Notes: generated by a model not told the origin, from the letters alone. A DNA stretch of 64,000 bases from Magnolia sinica (GCF_029962835.1 NC_080578.1:56041001-56105000); one strand, 5' to 3'. Counted from the stretch's first letter, positions 25,888 to 39,640 are shown. Numbers and translations are program-made.

Positions 25888-27336
25888 TGTTAAGTGCCAA
25901 ATATTGCATATTTTTCCACATTTATATCTTGGTTTTATGAACATGATACTACTTAATGGTATATTTTATATATGTTTGTGTTGCAAGATGAATCTGAGAG
26001 CTTGGATTAACAAGAATGCTAAAAGCATGGATTTAATGCTCAATAATCACCAAGGAAAAATATAGATCGTAGGAGACCAAGGATGAAGAATTTACATGCT
26101 AAAGATCCAAGCAAACCAAGTACAAAGGATGGAGAAAAGACTGGCAAAAGCATAAGTTAAACAGAAGTAAAATATGACAATTTGGTCCCACCAAAGACAA
26201 CTTCGGTCTAACTAAAATTGCACAAAATAGTTCAGTAAGAAATCAAGATTTTCAAGCTTAATTTGGTCCCACCTATGCCAACTTCGATCCCACTTAAGCC
26301 AATTTTGGTCCCACTTAAGTACTCTGCGCATAAACTTCATAAATGATTTCAGTGTCACTGAAGGCAACTTAGTGCAACCGAAATCACGCAGAATTGTCCA
26401 GCGAGAAAGTGCGATTTTCAATCTTAATTTGGTCTGACCAAACCTAACTTTGGTCTGAGAGAAGCGTAACATGGAAAAGCTGCAGACTGCGTAAATTGAA
26501 GCAGTTTCGCAACGGATTACGAAAATTCCAAGTAGGTGCATAAGGTGGACCTTCACAACTATAAATAAGAGTCCCTAGGACGTTCCTAGGTATCATCTAT
26601 GGTTTAAGGAGTGGAGCCAAACAGTAGAGAGCCACCGCTAAGAGTCTTTCTTCTTCTTCCTTAGTAGTTTTTATGCTTTTCTTAAGAGTTCTTAGTTCAA
26701 TCATATCTATGATTGGCTAAACCTCTTAGCTAGGGCTAAGAGCTGAATCTTGTAGCATGATTAGGATGTTTACTTTGCTTTGATTCATGTTTATGTTGAT
26801 CTTCATTGATTTCTAGTTGATTTTAAAGAATATTTTGAGTTTTCAATGATTTATTGTGATGGTAATTAGAATTGAGTCTGCGATAGCTTTGAATATATTC
26901 TTTTCCTCTTTAAGATTATGAAATTGGTAAATCCTGTTGTTCACCATCGTCCCTTGGGCATGGTTGGGTGATGGTATCCCTTCTAAACTCCATAATTCTC
27001 TTCCATTGAGACTAGATCAATGAGAAGTTCAGAGATTCCATCATCTCTTTCTTCAACTGGATAACATGGGACTCTGATTCTAGTTGGATCTCTTGAATCA
27101 AGCAAGGTGGCATCCCAATTACTACAAGTGGATCCTTGGCACCCTAGTTCCCACTTTCAATTGATAGTTTAAACCACAATATTCATAATTCCTTTCTTAT
27201 TTCGGATAGTTTATATCTTTCTTTAGTTCTATTTCTAGTTACTTTTAGAAACATACGGGCTTAGTCCTTGTGGATTCAACCTCGGTCGCACCGTGATTAT
27301 TACTACATCTTGACCTTACACTTGGCTTTGTGAACA
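25888..27336 (+). repeat. 3' LTR of Athila B (1449 bp)
   Basis: TGTTAAGTGCC...TTGTGAACA. TATA box tataaataa at 26560. Repeats of the type 'ttggtcccac(c/t)' and 'ttcggtc' fill 26180-26465 upstream of it. Same subfamily as the LTR at 27940-29393. Confidence 0.88.
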
Positions 27337-27660
27337 GATCACTCATGGCTTGATTTCCACATTCCTTGTATTTTCTGGAAAAATCATACGTGAAGGTGTG
27401 CTCACCCCCGCCGATTGTAAGAAATCTCATAGAGCACGAGGCGGGGGTGCATTCTGCACCTCGTTTTCATCCTGGATTTCCTCAATCGGAGCTTGAGGTT
27501 GATTTGTAGGTTGATTTGTAGTAATCACTTCTATCAACTCCAAGGATCTCTGGTGGTGTCTAATCCTATGATGGATAGGCAACCCTTCGACCAATCCTCC
27601 TTCACTTAAGAGTCATCGAGTGTTGTTACGAACCGACTTGGGCATGAAACACTCGCAGCC
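27337..27660 (-). pseudogene. gag: Start of gag of Athila C
   Basis: Matches the gag N-terminal DNA of Athila E at 39400-39660 (shared 'gggggtgc', 'gcacctc' and 'cacttgggcatgaaacactc' blocks, reversed orientation). The insertion of B truncates it here. Confidence 0.7.
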
Positions 27661-27915
27661 TTCAAGTAACTAAACCTAAACCTAAGGAAGAAAGCTAGGG
27701 AAAGTAAGACAAATAAAAGATCTAAGAAAATTAATAGAGAATTAGAAAGAGGTTACCGGATTGACGATTGCTATGTTAGAATCCTACAAAACAGGAAACC
27801 AAATTAGATTCTAAAAGAAAATTCAGAAAAATCCTAACTAGAAACAAAAAAGATAGTTAATCATATTCTTAACCTAATTCTAATGCTAATTAAATTTAGA
27901 AAAGCACAGTCGTAG

Positions 27916-27933
27916 TCCCCGGCAACGGCGCCA
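27916..27933 (-). other. Primer binding site, tRNA-Asp type
   Basis: On the - strand TGGCGCCGTTGCCGGGGA complements the 3' end of plant tRNA-Asp, the primer known for Athila elements. It lies six bases from the LTR edge at 27940. Confidence 0.88.
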
Positions 27934-27939
27934 AAAACT

Positions 27940-29393
27940 TGTTCACAACCCCAAGTGTAGGGTCATGATATAGTAATAATCTCGGTGAGACCGAGGTCGA
28001 ATCCACAGGGACTAGTCTTGTATGTTTTTGAAAGTAACTAGAACTAGAACTAGAGAACGATATAAACTATCTGAAATAAGGAAGGAATTGTGAATATTGT
28101 GATTAAACTATCAATTTAAAGGTAGGAATTAGGGTGCTAAGGATCCACTTATAGCAATCGAGATGCCACCATGCTTGATTCATGAGATCCTACTGGAGTC
28201 AAAGTCCTATCTAATCTAGTTGGAGAAAGAGATGATTGAATCTCTGAACTTCTCATTGATCCAGTCTCAAAGGAGGAGAATTGTGATGATTTGGAAGAGA
28301 TTTTATCACCCAACCAAGCCCAGGAGACTGGCAAATAACAGGATTTACCAATCCCACAATCTCAATTAAGAAAAGAATATATCTAAAGCTATCGTAAATT
28401 TATTATAATTTGAGTTATAACAAACCATTGAAAAATGAAAATATTCCTTAAAATCAACTAGAAATCAATGAAGTTCAACATAAACCTGAATCAAAGTAAA
28501 GTAAACATCTCAATTACGCTACAAGCTTCACCTCTTAGCCCTAGCAAAGAGATTTAGCCAACCATAGACATGATTAAACTAAGAACTCTTAAGAAAAGCA
28601 TAAAAACAACTAAGGAAGAAGAAGAAAGACTCTTAGCGGCGGCTCTCCACTCCTTTAATCCTAAATGATGCCTAGGAACGTCCTAAGGACTCCTATTTAT
28701 AGTTGTAAAGCTCCACCTTATGCACCGACTTGGAATTTCCGCAATCCGTTGTGAAATCGCCTCAATTTATGCAATCCATAACTTTTCTGTGTTACGCTTC
28801 GGTTGAACCGAAGTCAAATCTGAAGTCGAGTCTGAATTTGGAAAGGATTCTAGTTCAGCAGTTGCCCTATTTTGGAAGGACCGAGCTGTATTCAGTTGAA
28901 CCGAACTTAAGTCGCCGGTCAGACTGAATTAATCGTCGATTGAACCGAATTAACTCCTTCAGTGCTAGAGCATTTTGTGCACTTTTGGTTAAATCGAATC
29001 CTCCCTTCGGTCAGACCGAACTGGGTTTCGGTTGGATCGAATTAGCTTTCGAATTTTGTTGTTCTTCACTAGACTGTTTTGTCAAGTTCAGTTGGACCAA
29101 ACCTGTCTATTTTCTGCTCTAGATTCTGCGATCTTTCAAGTCCTTTCTTCGACTTTTGTACTTAGTTTCCTTGGATCTTTAGCACGTGAACTCTCTATTC
29201 TTGGTCTCCTAAGATCCCTTCTTTGCCTTGGTGACTCTTGAGTATCAAATCCATGCTTTTAGCATTCTTTTCAATCCAAGCTCTCAGATTCACTTTGCAA
29301 CAAAAACATGTAAAAAATATACCATTAAACATTATCATATTCTTAAAACCAAGATATAAATAGTGGAGAATATGCAATATTTAACACTCAACA
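27940..29393 (-). repeat. 5' LTR of Athila C (1454 bp)
   Basis: On the - strand TGTTGAGTGTTAAATATTGC...TTGTGAACA. TATA box on the - strand at 28701-28694. A cluster of 'cggttgaaccgaa'-like palindromes lies at 28790-29100, upstream of it. No gene. Confidence 0.88.
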
Positions 29394-30945
29394 ACTTGCA
29401 TAGTAAATAACATAAGCCCTCTTCTATTTGTTCTGGCTTAACACTGCCCTAATAGCATAGTCGCTCGCATCGCACATAATCTCAAAAGGAAGACTCTAAT
29501 CGGGTGGTTGGATGTGGGAGCACTAGTCAATATGCCCTTAAGCTCGGTGAAGGCTTTCTAGCATTCATCACTCCACTCAAAATAAGTATCCTTTTAAAGA
29601 ATATTGCATAAAGGACGAGAGACAAGACTAAAGTCATTTATGAACCTTCTATAAAAGCTGGCATGTCCTAAAAAGCATAGCACCTCGTGTATGCTCTTAG
29701 GTAGAGGTAGGTTAGAGATTAAATTGATTTTGGCTATCTACCTCGATTCCATTGGATGATATGATATGTCTAAGGACTATTCCCTTTTAAACCATGAAAT
29801 GACATTTTCCCCAATTAAGTACAAGGTTCTTTTCTTCACATCTTTTCTCCATAAGTTTGAGATTTTTAAGGCATTCATTGAAACATATACCAAAATAGAG
29901 AAATCGTCCATGAAAACCTCTAAGAATTGCCCCACTATGTTAGAGAAAATACTCAACATGCATCGCTGAAATGTGGCAAGAGAATTACATAGTTTGAAGG
30001 CATCTTTCAATATGAAAAAGTGCCAAAATGACATGTAAACGTGGTCTCCTCTTGGTCTTCAAGAGCTATCTCTATTTGGTTGTAGCCCGAATATTCGTAA
30101 AAAAAATAAAAATAAATTAGGAATGATCGGCTAACCTTTATAAAATTCGATCAACAAAGGGTAAGGGGAAGTATTCTTTCCTTGTGATGGTATTCAATTT
30201 TCTATAGTCAATTAACATTCTTCAACAGTAGTAACTCTAGTTGGTATGAGTTCATTATCCACATTGGTTATGATAGTGGTCCCAGACTTCTTGCCACCTG
30301 AGTTGGACTCACCCATTGGCTATCGGATATAGGGTATATGATACCCACATTCAACAACTTTAACACCTCATCTTTAACTACTTATTTCATATTTGGATTT
30401 AACTAGCGTTGTGTTGTCTACATTTTTTTTACATTATTATCGAGGTGAATGCGATGAGTACAAATCAAAGGATTGATTCCCTTAAGGTCCATGATCATCC
30501 ACCCAAGGGCTCCTTTATGTTCCTTTAGAGTAGAAATAAGCATACTCTCTTGTTCCTCATCCAAGTATGAAGAAATCGCCACCAGATATGTTTCATCTCA
30601 ACCTAAATAGGCATATTTAAGATCAATGGGTAATGGTTTTAAGTCACACTTCGGTGCCTTAGCAGTAGAAGATAGAGGCTTTATCACGTCTTAAGGTAAA
30701 TTTTCAAATTTCGGCCTCCACCAGTTAGTTTCAAGTACTGGTGTAACATCCAAGAAGGCATCCATCTCCATAATCATATCATCATCTAAATTAGGGAAGT
30801 AGGCCAAGCATGTCTCTAGACTATTAGACTATAGAGTTAAAAGTGACTTATCTTTCATGAATGAATCAATCACGTTTACTTCGTGAGCATCATCAACATC
30901 CTCTAGTTGTTTACACATATTGAAAATATTCAGCTCTAATGTCAT
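29394..30945 (-). mobile_element. Athila-type element D, downstream piece (RNase H, RT, protease end)
   Basis: - strand pol: RNase H start (about 29400-29600), reverse transcriptase (about 29600-30350, with 'FQRCMLSIFSNIVGQFLEVF' then 'MDDFSIL'), and the spacer up to the protease. It is interrupted at 29393 by Athila C and at 30945 by Athila E; the partner piece is 42289-44603. D is the oldest layer seen. Broken, with many breaks. Confidence 0.85.
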
Positions 30946-33085
30946 TGTTAACAACCCCAAGTATAGGGTCGCGTTGTAGTAATAATCTCGATAAGACGGA
31001 GGTCGAATCCACAGAGATTGAACCTTGTAAGTATTCTGCAAGTAACTAGAATTAGAACTAGAAGAAGAAGTAATTTAAATCAGGAGAATGTAAGAGAATA
31101 ATTGTGAATTATTAAACTAAAAGTTGTAAAATTCAAAGGTGGGAAACTAGAGTTTCCAAGGATCCACTTGTAGAAATCAAGGAGATCTATGCTTAATTCA
31201 TGAACACAACTAGAATCAGAGTCCCATCTTCATCCAATTGGAATATATGTCATTAAAAATCAACTATGAACTTCCTTTGATCCAGTTCTCAAGAGATGAG
31301 AGGTATGAGAACTAGAATTGATTCCATCACAAAACCATGCCCATGAGACAAGGCAAACAACAAAATTTACTAATTCACAACAAGTCTAAGAGAATTGTGA
31401 GAGTTAGGGAGAATTCCATCATCCAATCATGCCCAGGGGATGATGGTGAACAACAGGATTTCCTAAAATCACAATTTCAATAATGAAAAGAACATACTCA
31501 AAGCTATCGCAGATCCATTGTAATTTAAGTCACAACAAATCATTAAAAACTAAAAGTATTTCTTATAATTAAACTAGAATCAAAGATAGTTCAACTTAAA
31601 CATGAATCAGAGCCATAGAAAACATCCCATCACACTACAAGCTTCACCTCTTAGCCCTAGCTAAGAGGTTTAGCCAATCATAAACATGATTAAACTAAAA
31701 TCTCTAAAAATATATATATAAATAAACAAGAAGCAAAGAAAGGGAAAAAACTCTATTGAAAACAGTCGCCTCCACGCTCTCTCCCTGCCTTTGCTCACGT
31801 TCTTCCTGATGCCCTCTCTCTCTCCATTTTTCTTCTCTTTATAAGATTTTTATCCATAGGTCGGTTAGAGTCAGAGAACCGACTCTGTTTCTGCAGAAGA
31901 AATTCTAGAAAATCCATGTTTTGGTGCTGTGAATCTTGGAAACTGACCTGAGTTGGATCTGATCTAGGTAGGTTGATCATCCCAATTTTTCAATCTGACT
32001 TCTTGGATGGGGTCGGGACTCACATCCCGTGCTTTTGGACGGTCAGGATCATCAGTTTGGTCCCGAGATTGGTGGCCCATCATGTCGGATCGTCTGGCTT
32101 TCTTGGATGGAGGCCCTGTGCACATTTTTTGCGCTGTGATGACTGATGGGCCCCTGATCAGTGTAGCAGGGAAATCCAGTCCGTCCATATTGTTCACCAC
32201 AAAAAAATCGATCAGAGATGGACGGTTTTGGATCGAATCTGTGGTGGCCTACGAAATTTTTCTTAGCACCTTCTGTCTTCCGTTTGGATGGTTAAAAAGT
32301 GATCTTTATTGTCTTTCTTCAATTTCTCTCATAGGCCTGGATCAGATGGCCTGTTAAAGGATACTGGATGGTCCAGATCAGACGTCTGAGCTAGGATTGA
32401 AGGCCTACAGAGATCACTCGGATCTCTCTGCTTGCCCGTTCACAGTGACAGGAAGGAGGATTTTGAATCCTTGATGGATTATGTGGGTCAGCGGTCTTTA
32501 ACCGCACTGGCTGATTCAGTGCACAGCGGCCACACCCCTGCTGTGCACTTTCACTATGCAGGGTGTGGCCTGCTTTGACGTTTTTCGCATATCCACACCA
32601 TCCATCTGTCTTCCCTTCTAATTTAAGGGGTGAAGCCTAAACTTGAGGCATATCCAGAGATCAGATGGGCCCCAAATTAGTGATTTATGGCTGATCTTTC
32701 CGTTAGACCACTTCCACAAAGATCCAAGGGCTAAAATTTTACATGTACGGTTACTTTATGATCCTCTCGGATATAAAGTTATGTCAAATGGATGGTGGGA
32801 ACCCTGTGATCTTGCATTCAGGATGATTTTCAGGCTTCTTTATCTTCAATCACTTGTTTTCCTCGGATCTTTGGTGCGTGAATTCTTCAATCTCGGTCTC
32901 TTAAGATCTGTCCCTTCCCTTGGTAATTTTTTAGCATCAAATCCATGCTTTTAGTACCCTTTTCATTCCAAGCTCTTAAATTCACCTTGCAACATAAACA
33001 TGATTAAAATATAATGTTAAGCATTATCATGTTCATAAAACCAAGTAATAACTAGGGTCTAATATGCAATATTTGACCCTCAACA
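30946..33085 (-). repeat. 3' LTR of Athila E (2140 bp)
   Basis: Matches 40144-42288 throughout. Its outer parts match the shorter Athila LTRs of the window, while the region upstream of its TATA-like site (about 31838, - strand) is some 700 bp longer and holds 'gatgggcccc'-type DNA. No gene. Confidence 0.92.
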
Positions 33086-33101
33086 CAATCCCCAACCAGC
33101 A
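33086..33101 (-). other. Polypurine tract of Athila E
   Basis: - strand 'gctggttggggattg' beside the LTR start, like the tract of Athila B. Confidence 0.75.
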
Positions 33102-34280
33102 TTTTGCTAGTCCCGGGCAAAATATGTGAAAAATATTTTAAGAATTACAAGACAATTTCTATAAACTCAAGTGATTTTTGAAAAACAATTCAGCTATTAG
33201 AATTCTAAGATGCATTAGTGTTGAGTATTACCTTCTCTTAAACTCAAGCACACGGTAAACTTCATGGTCAAGTTCAAAGTATTAGTCCATCAATTAGAAT
33301 AATTCTAAACATTGAGTTCCATGGGTGCATATTGCAACCTCGACTTATCACAATTCAAGGACCAATTGTCAATTTTCATGATAACATTGATAACCAAAAA
33401 GAGCATTCCGGATAACCCAAGCTAAATCGAAACTTGCCTTATAGTTCAGCCTTTTTATTCTTCCAGATTTTAATTTTTTTCATCGATTGCTTCACGCTAT
33501 GTCAACTTTTTTAAAGATCTTTAATAGGTAGTCGATTTCGATAACAACTGTTTTTTAGCTGGTTATTCCTTTTTTTTTTTAAACTCATGAACATGATGAA
33601 AAAATTCCCCAGGTTGGTTCCTTCCATGCTTAATGATCACCAAGTTAATAATTCAATATCGAACTGAACCTTAATGTGCATGCTAGATGTGACATGTGAA
33701 ATCATGACTCAATCAATATTTAAAACTTCTAATCATGGATTAATAATTCGAATTTAACTATGAAATCTAACAAGTAACTAAATCCAAGAATCATAAATCA
33801 CCAACATTAAGTATCTTATACTTCTAAATCAAGGATGACCTTCAAAATCACTCGAATTCACAAAATTTTCAAAAAAAATAAAAAAAATCCCACAAATTTT
33901 ACTCAAGACTAAGAAAACACTGATTAATTTTTGCTCAAGACTGAGAAAACACTGATTAGGTAACCTAATCTCCCCTCCCCGACCTAAAATCTACATTGTC
34001 CTCACTGTAAAAGATATAAGCATGCAATACATATGAGACAACGAAAATAAAGGAGAAGTGATGGAAAGGTAGTACCTGACGAAGAAATCAAGAGGCTTTT
34101 CTAAAAAGATCTTAGCATGAAAGTGGGTTAGCACAAGAGTTAAAACCAACAAAAAGTAAATTATCCTAAAACAAACAAAAAGCAACCTATCCTAACAGCA
34201 TAAATTCAACTACCCTAGAACGACATAAAGCAAACTACCCTAATCCTATAAAAGCAGTAAACCAACCTATACATGCATCA
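33102..34280 (-). other. Noncoding 3' region of Athila E
   Basis: AT-rich, about 1.2 kb, no supported frame. Equivalent of 24866-25870 in Athila B. Confidence 0.6.
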
Positions 34281-34289
34281 GACTGGGAG

Positions 34290-36840
34290 ATCAATCCTGG
34301 TACATAGGATCAGTCAGAGGTATGGACATGTCCTCTGAATCAAGTTTCTCAACAAATGGCTTTAATCGATGTCCATTTACTTTAAACTCATTGCCATTGT
34401 TTGGATTCTGAATCTCGACAGCCCCATGAGGATAAATATTGATAATAGTAAAAGGGCTGGTCCAACGAGATCGGAGTTTGCCCGGAAAGAGATGTAATCA
34501 AGAATTATATAAAAGGACCTTTTGACCTGGTGTGAATGATTTTTGAAGAATGTGTTGGTCATGAAACACCTTCATCCTGTCCTTGTAAATTCTCAAGTTC
34601 TCGTATGCATCATTCCGAATTTCTTTGAGTTCATTCAACTGAAGTTTGCATAGTTAGCCAACATTGTCCAAATTGAAACTCAGATTTTTGATTGCCTAGT
34701 AGACTTTATGTTCCAACTCCACAGGCAAATGGCAAGCTTTCCCATAGATAAGTCTAAAGGGAGACATTCCAATAGGGGTTTTAAATGCAATACAGTAAGC
34801 CCATAAAGCATCGGTCAATTGGACTGACCAATCCTTACGGTCAGGGTGAACCGTCTTTTTCGAGATGTGTTTAATTTCCCTATTGGAAATCTCGGCTTGC
34901 CCACTTGTTTGTGGGTGGTATGGAGTTCTCACCTTATGAGAGATGACATATTTTTTTATTAATTTCACGAATGGTCTATTACAAAAATGTGAACCTCTAT
35001 CACTAATGATGGCTCGAAGCGTTCCAAACCAGGAAAGGATGTTCTCTTATAAAAACTTAATGACCGTTCAATGATCATTGTTCCAGCATGGAATCACTTC
35101 GACCCATTTAGTGACATAGTATACCATGAGCAAAATGCATAAATGGCCAAAAGATTGGGGGAATGGTCTCATGAAATCGATGCCCCAACAATCAAATGCT
35201 TTTATGATAAGAATAGGGTTTAAGGGCATCATATTTCGATGGGACAATGCTCCTAATTTCTGACAATGCTCATAAGCTTTGCAAAACTCATGAGTGTCCC
35301 TGAACATAATGCTCTAGTAAAAGCCACACTGCAGAATCTTGCCCGTGGTCTTTTTAGCAAAAAAGTGACCACCACAAGCCTGAGAGTGATAGAAGGAGAT
35401 GACACTATGATGTTCATCTTCTGGCACACATTTGATTAAGATTTGGTCTGGGCAATATTTAAACAAATACAAATCATCCTAGAAGAATTTACGCACCTCG
35501 ATGAAAAATTTCTTCTTATCTTGCGCATTTCAATGTGTCAGTGTGGAGCTTGTGGCAAGATAATTAGCAATAACAGCAAACCAAGGTGAATGGGAGACTT
35601 TGAACAGTTGTTCGTCAGGGAACATGTCATTGATATGTGTCATTCCAAGGGAATTAGGGAGATCAAGGTGGGAAAGATGGTCAGCCACTACGTTCTTTAC
35701 TCCCATTTTATCTCTTATTTCCAAATCAAATTCTTGGAGTAGGAGGATTCGTCTAATCAGGCGGGGCTTAGCATCATTCTTGGAAAGAAGATACTTAAGT
35801 GCCACATGATTTGTGTAAACAATGATCTTAGATCCGATCAAGTAGGACCTAAATTTGTCCAAAGCGAACACTATGGCTAAGAGTTCCTTTCCGTGATCGA
35901 GTAGTTCACTTGGGCAGGATTCAATAACGTAGGGCTTCTTTTCTTTTCTCTAGTCTAAAATCGCCCCAAGAGCATAGTCAGACGCGTCGCACATAAGTTC
36001 AAAAGGAAGGTTCTAGTCTGGTGGCTGCATGATAGGTGTAGTGGTTAACATGCCCTTGACCTTGATAAAAGCTTCCTAGCATTGCTCAGTCCACTCGTAT
36101 GGTGCATCCTTTTGAAGTAGATTAAATAAAGGATGAGAAAGAAGACTAAAGTCCTTTATGAATCTTTTGTAAAAATCGACGTGTCCTAAGAAGAATTGCA
36201 CGTCTTGTATGTTCTTGGGTGGAGGTAGGTTAGAGATAAGATTAATTTTTTCTTTATCTACCTCAATTCTTTTGGACGAGATGATATGTCCAAGGACAAT
36301 TCCATTACGAACCATGAAATGACACTTCTCCTAATTGAGTACCAAATTCTTTTCCTCACATCGCTTCAGTACACATTTAAGATTCACTAAGCAATGCTGA
36401 AAGATGGACCAAAGACAAAGAAGTCATCCATGAAGACCTCTAGATATTGCCCCACCATGTCAGAAAAAATACTCATCATGCATCGTTGAAAAGTGGCAGG
36501 GGCATAAGATAGTCTGAATGACATCCTTCGGTAAGCAAAGGTGCCAAAAGGACATGTGAATGTGGTATTTTTCTGATCTTCAGGGGCTATCTCTATCAGG
36601 TTGTAGCCCGAATACCCATTAATGAAATAGTAATATGAATGACTAGCTAGCCTTTCCAAAGTTTGATCAATGAATGACAAAGAAAAGTGGTCCTTCCTTG
36701 TGACGGTATTCAACTTTCTATAGTTAATGCACATTCTCCAACCAGTAGTAACTCTAGTTGGCAGAAGTTCATTATTGGCATTGTCTATGATGGTGATTTC
36801 AGACTTCTTGGGAGCCACCTGAGTTGGACTCACCTATTGA
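34290..36840 (-). pseudogene. pol: pol of Athila E (RT, RNase H, integrase)
   Basis: - strand from right to left: RT (36833 to about 36080; 'WRMCINYRKLNTVTRKDHF', 'YLEVFMDDFFVFGPSF'), RNase H (about 36060-35530; '[21 protein letters not shown]'), integrase (about 35470-34690; 'FDCWGIDFMRPFP', '[20 protein letters not shown]') and C-terminus near 34300-34560. Integrase core residues (D, then 'HPQTSGQAE...N') are visible. Fossil. Confidence 0.88.
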
Positions 36841-37349
36841 CTATCGAATATAGGGTATATGATACCCACATCCATTAGTTTAAGAACTATGTCCTTAACC
36901 ACTTTCTTCATGTTTGGATTTAGTTTTCACTGTAATTACCGAGATGTCTTTACATTATCCTTGAGATAAATGTGGTGAGTACAAATTGAATGGTCAATTC
37001 CCTTGAGGTCCACAATTGTCCATCCAAGGGCTCCCTTATGCTCAATGAGAGTAGATATAAGCATACTCTCCTGTTCTTGCTAAAGGTGGGAAGAAATCAC
37101 CACCGTGTATGTCTCATCTTGACTTAATAGACATATTTTAAAATAGAGAATAAAGTTTTTATGTTAAGCTTCAGTGCCCTGAGGTTGGACGGTAGAGGCA
37201 CTTCATCAGTTTGGGGCAACTCTTCAAATTGTGGCCTCTACCGGTTAACTTCAAGTACCAGCGTAGTATCAAGCATAACACCCATCTCCCTAATCATGTC
37301 ATCATCAAAATCATGGGAGTGGGCCATACACATCTCTAAAGGGTCAAAG

Positions 37350-38100
37350 GATTAGGTCAAAGGTGTTCTATCTTTCATGAAAGATTCAATCATGTTAATA
37401 TCGTAGAAATCGTCATCATCCTCTAACCGTCTGCCAGTATTGAAAAATATATTTAACTCCAATGTCATATTCCTGAAAGACATACTCATGACTCCATTCC
37501 TGCAATTAATAATTATGTTTGAAGTGGCAAGGAATTGGCAACTAAGAATGACGAAAATCTGAGTGCTCATGTTATTGATGGGTTTCGTATTTAGGATGAT
37601 AAAATCTACTGGGTAGTAGAATCTGTCAACCTAGACCAACACATCCTCAACTATCTCTCTCGGTACAAGAACTGAGTGATCAGCAAGTTGTAGTGTGGTT
37701 AGGGTGGGTTTTAATTCACCCAAACCTAATCATTTGTAGACCGAGTAGGGAATCAGATTTACGCTTGCTCCCAAGTCAAGAAGTGCGTGCTCATTTCAGT
37801 AGTTCCCAATTACACAAGATATGGATGGGTTACCGAGATCTTTGAATTTCTATGGCACACCTTGCTTTAAGATGGCACTCACTTTCTCAGTTAAGAAGAT
37901 TTTCTTTTGAATATTTGTCATCTTTTAGTCATACACAAGTCTTTCAGTAATTTGGCATACGAAGGTATTTGTTTAACTGCATCAAGTAGAGGAATATTGA
38001 CCTTTACTTATTTTAACACCTCTAGAATGTCCTGAGAGTTAGAGAGGAGTTTTGGTGCAACCAACCATTGGAGAAATGGGGTAACCAGCTTGCCTTTGAA
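37350..38100 (-). pseudogene. pol: Protease region of Athila E
   Basis: - strand 'MTLELNIF' and 'ESFMKDRTPLT' match the same region of Athila D, and the 37560-37800 segment corresponds to the 'NLIPYSIYEQLGVGELKPT' protease stretch better preserved in D. Assigned by homology to D and by position between gag and RT. Confidence 0.65.
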
Positions 38101-38599
38101 GTTCTGGTTCTAATTCTTGTGAAGAATGGCTAGATCAATCATTGTTGTCCTCTTCTATGTTCTTGGGCTTTTCAACCCTAACCGGAATGGTTTTGTCAAT
38201 AGTCTTCCCACTCCTAAGAGTGGTGATAGATTTAGCTTACTCCATCTGATTTGAGGAGCTCAGATCGCTAACTTCATATTGTGGTTTTGGATTGGGAAGA
38301 GGTTGAGCTGAAAGGCTCTCCTTATTCCCAACCGTATTCCTTCTATCAAGCCCTTGTATGGCCTTTGTGAGGTCTTGAAAGGCTTGTGGCATACCCTGAT
38401 TGAAAAGCTCTTTCTTTTAAAGATGTTTTAGAACCAGTTCCTCTTGAGGTTTCTCTTGATTTAAGATTTGGTTGAAGAAACCTTGAGGGGTAGCCGTTTG
38501 TCCATTCCTCCAACTGAAGTTTGGATGATTTCTCTAACTAGGATTGAATGTATTAGAGGTAGGTTCAATGAAAGGTTTTAGGTAATTATTCATGGCATT

Positions 38600-39640
38600 G
38601 GATTGCTCATTCAATACCTCTTCAAAGGCAGGTATTGTTGGACAATTTTTAGTTGTGTGACTGTTACAAGCACAAATACCGCAAACAATTTCCTTAGCTT
38701 TTTCCTAATTTAATTCCATGGGTTTGAGTTTTCCAGTGAGATCAGCTACTTTAGCACTGATATCATCGTCCTCTTTCAGGAGATACATTTCACCCCTTTC
38801 TTTAGATTGAGTCGGCCTAGACATAATGCTTGGTTTGGAGAGATGTCTCATGATTGTGTGTTCTCGGCAAGCTTATCAAAGTAATCCCACACATCATCGA
38901 CACTTTTATTCATAAATTCCTCATTGCACATTGTCTCGACTAATTGACGCATGGGAGATGTCAGTCCATCATAGAAAAAGTTCATGATTCGCCATGTTTC
39001 AAAACCATGTTGTGGGCATGAACTGACAAGATCCTTGAACTACTCCCAACATTGGAAGAATGTTTCATCTACCTTTTGGGCGAAGTTCATGATCAACTTT
39101 CTAAGGGTGTTCGTCTTATGGTATGGGGAAATTTTCTTTATGAACTCCCTTGTCATGTCATTTCATCTACCAATAGATCGAAGACGTAGTGAATGTAACC
39201 ACGTCTTAGCTTTCTCTTTCAAAGAAAAGGGAAAGAGTTTCAGCCTGACCATTTCATTAGACACGTTAGGAAAATATAGAGTGGCTATGATCTCATCAAA
39301 CTCTTTTAAGTGTAAATATGGATTTTCATATTCAAGACCATGAAATTTTGGAAGGAGTTGGATCACCCCTGGCTTGATATCCATGTTGTCCCGTATTTTT
39401 TTAGAAAAATCATGCATGAGGGCATGCTCATCCCTGCCGGTTGTAAATAATCTCGTAAAGTACGAGGTGGGGGTGCTTGATGCACCTCATTCTCATCTGG
39501 GACTTCCCCAACCCGAGGTTGAGGTTGTTGATTTACAAGTTGATTTGCAGCCATCACTTCAATTAACTCTGAGGATCTTGAGTGGTGTCTAATCCTGCGA
39601 TAGATAGATAACTCCTCAACCAATCCTTATTCACTCAAAA
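38600..39640 (-). pseudogene. gag: gag of Athila E
   Basis: - strand: gag core 'PGVIQLLPKFHGLEYENPY', 'HLKEFDEI' and 'PFSLKEKAKTWLHSL' at about 39160-39417. A CX2CX4HX4C zinc knuckle (CGICACNSHTTKNC) lies at about 38650-38690. Typical of Athila gag. Fossil. Confidence 0.82.

Larger units (their letters stand above)
22038..27336 (+). mobile_element. Athila-type Ty3/gypsy element B, right part
   Basis: Pol from the start of reverse transcriptase, a 1 kb noncoding 3' region, polypurine tract and 3' LTR (25888-27336). The left part is cut off by chromovirus 2 at 22037/22038. The right LTR end abuts gag-side sequence of Athila C, so B inserted into C. Broken, roughly ten or more breaks. Confidence 0.88.
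27337..29393 (-). mobile_element. Athila-type element C, left-extending piece
   Basis: On the - strand: 5' LTR (29393 to 27940), tRNA-Asp primer site (27933 to 27916), leader, and the start of gag (about 27650 to 27337), where Athila B inserted. The LTR's outer end at 29393 abuts pol of Athila D, so C inserted into D. The remainder lies left of the window. Broken. Confidence 0.85.
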
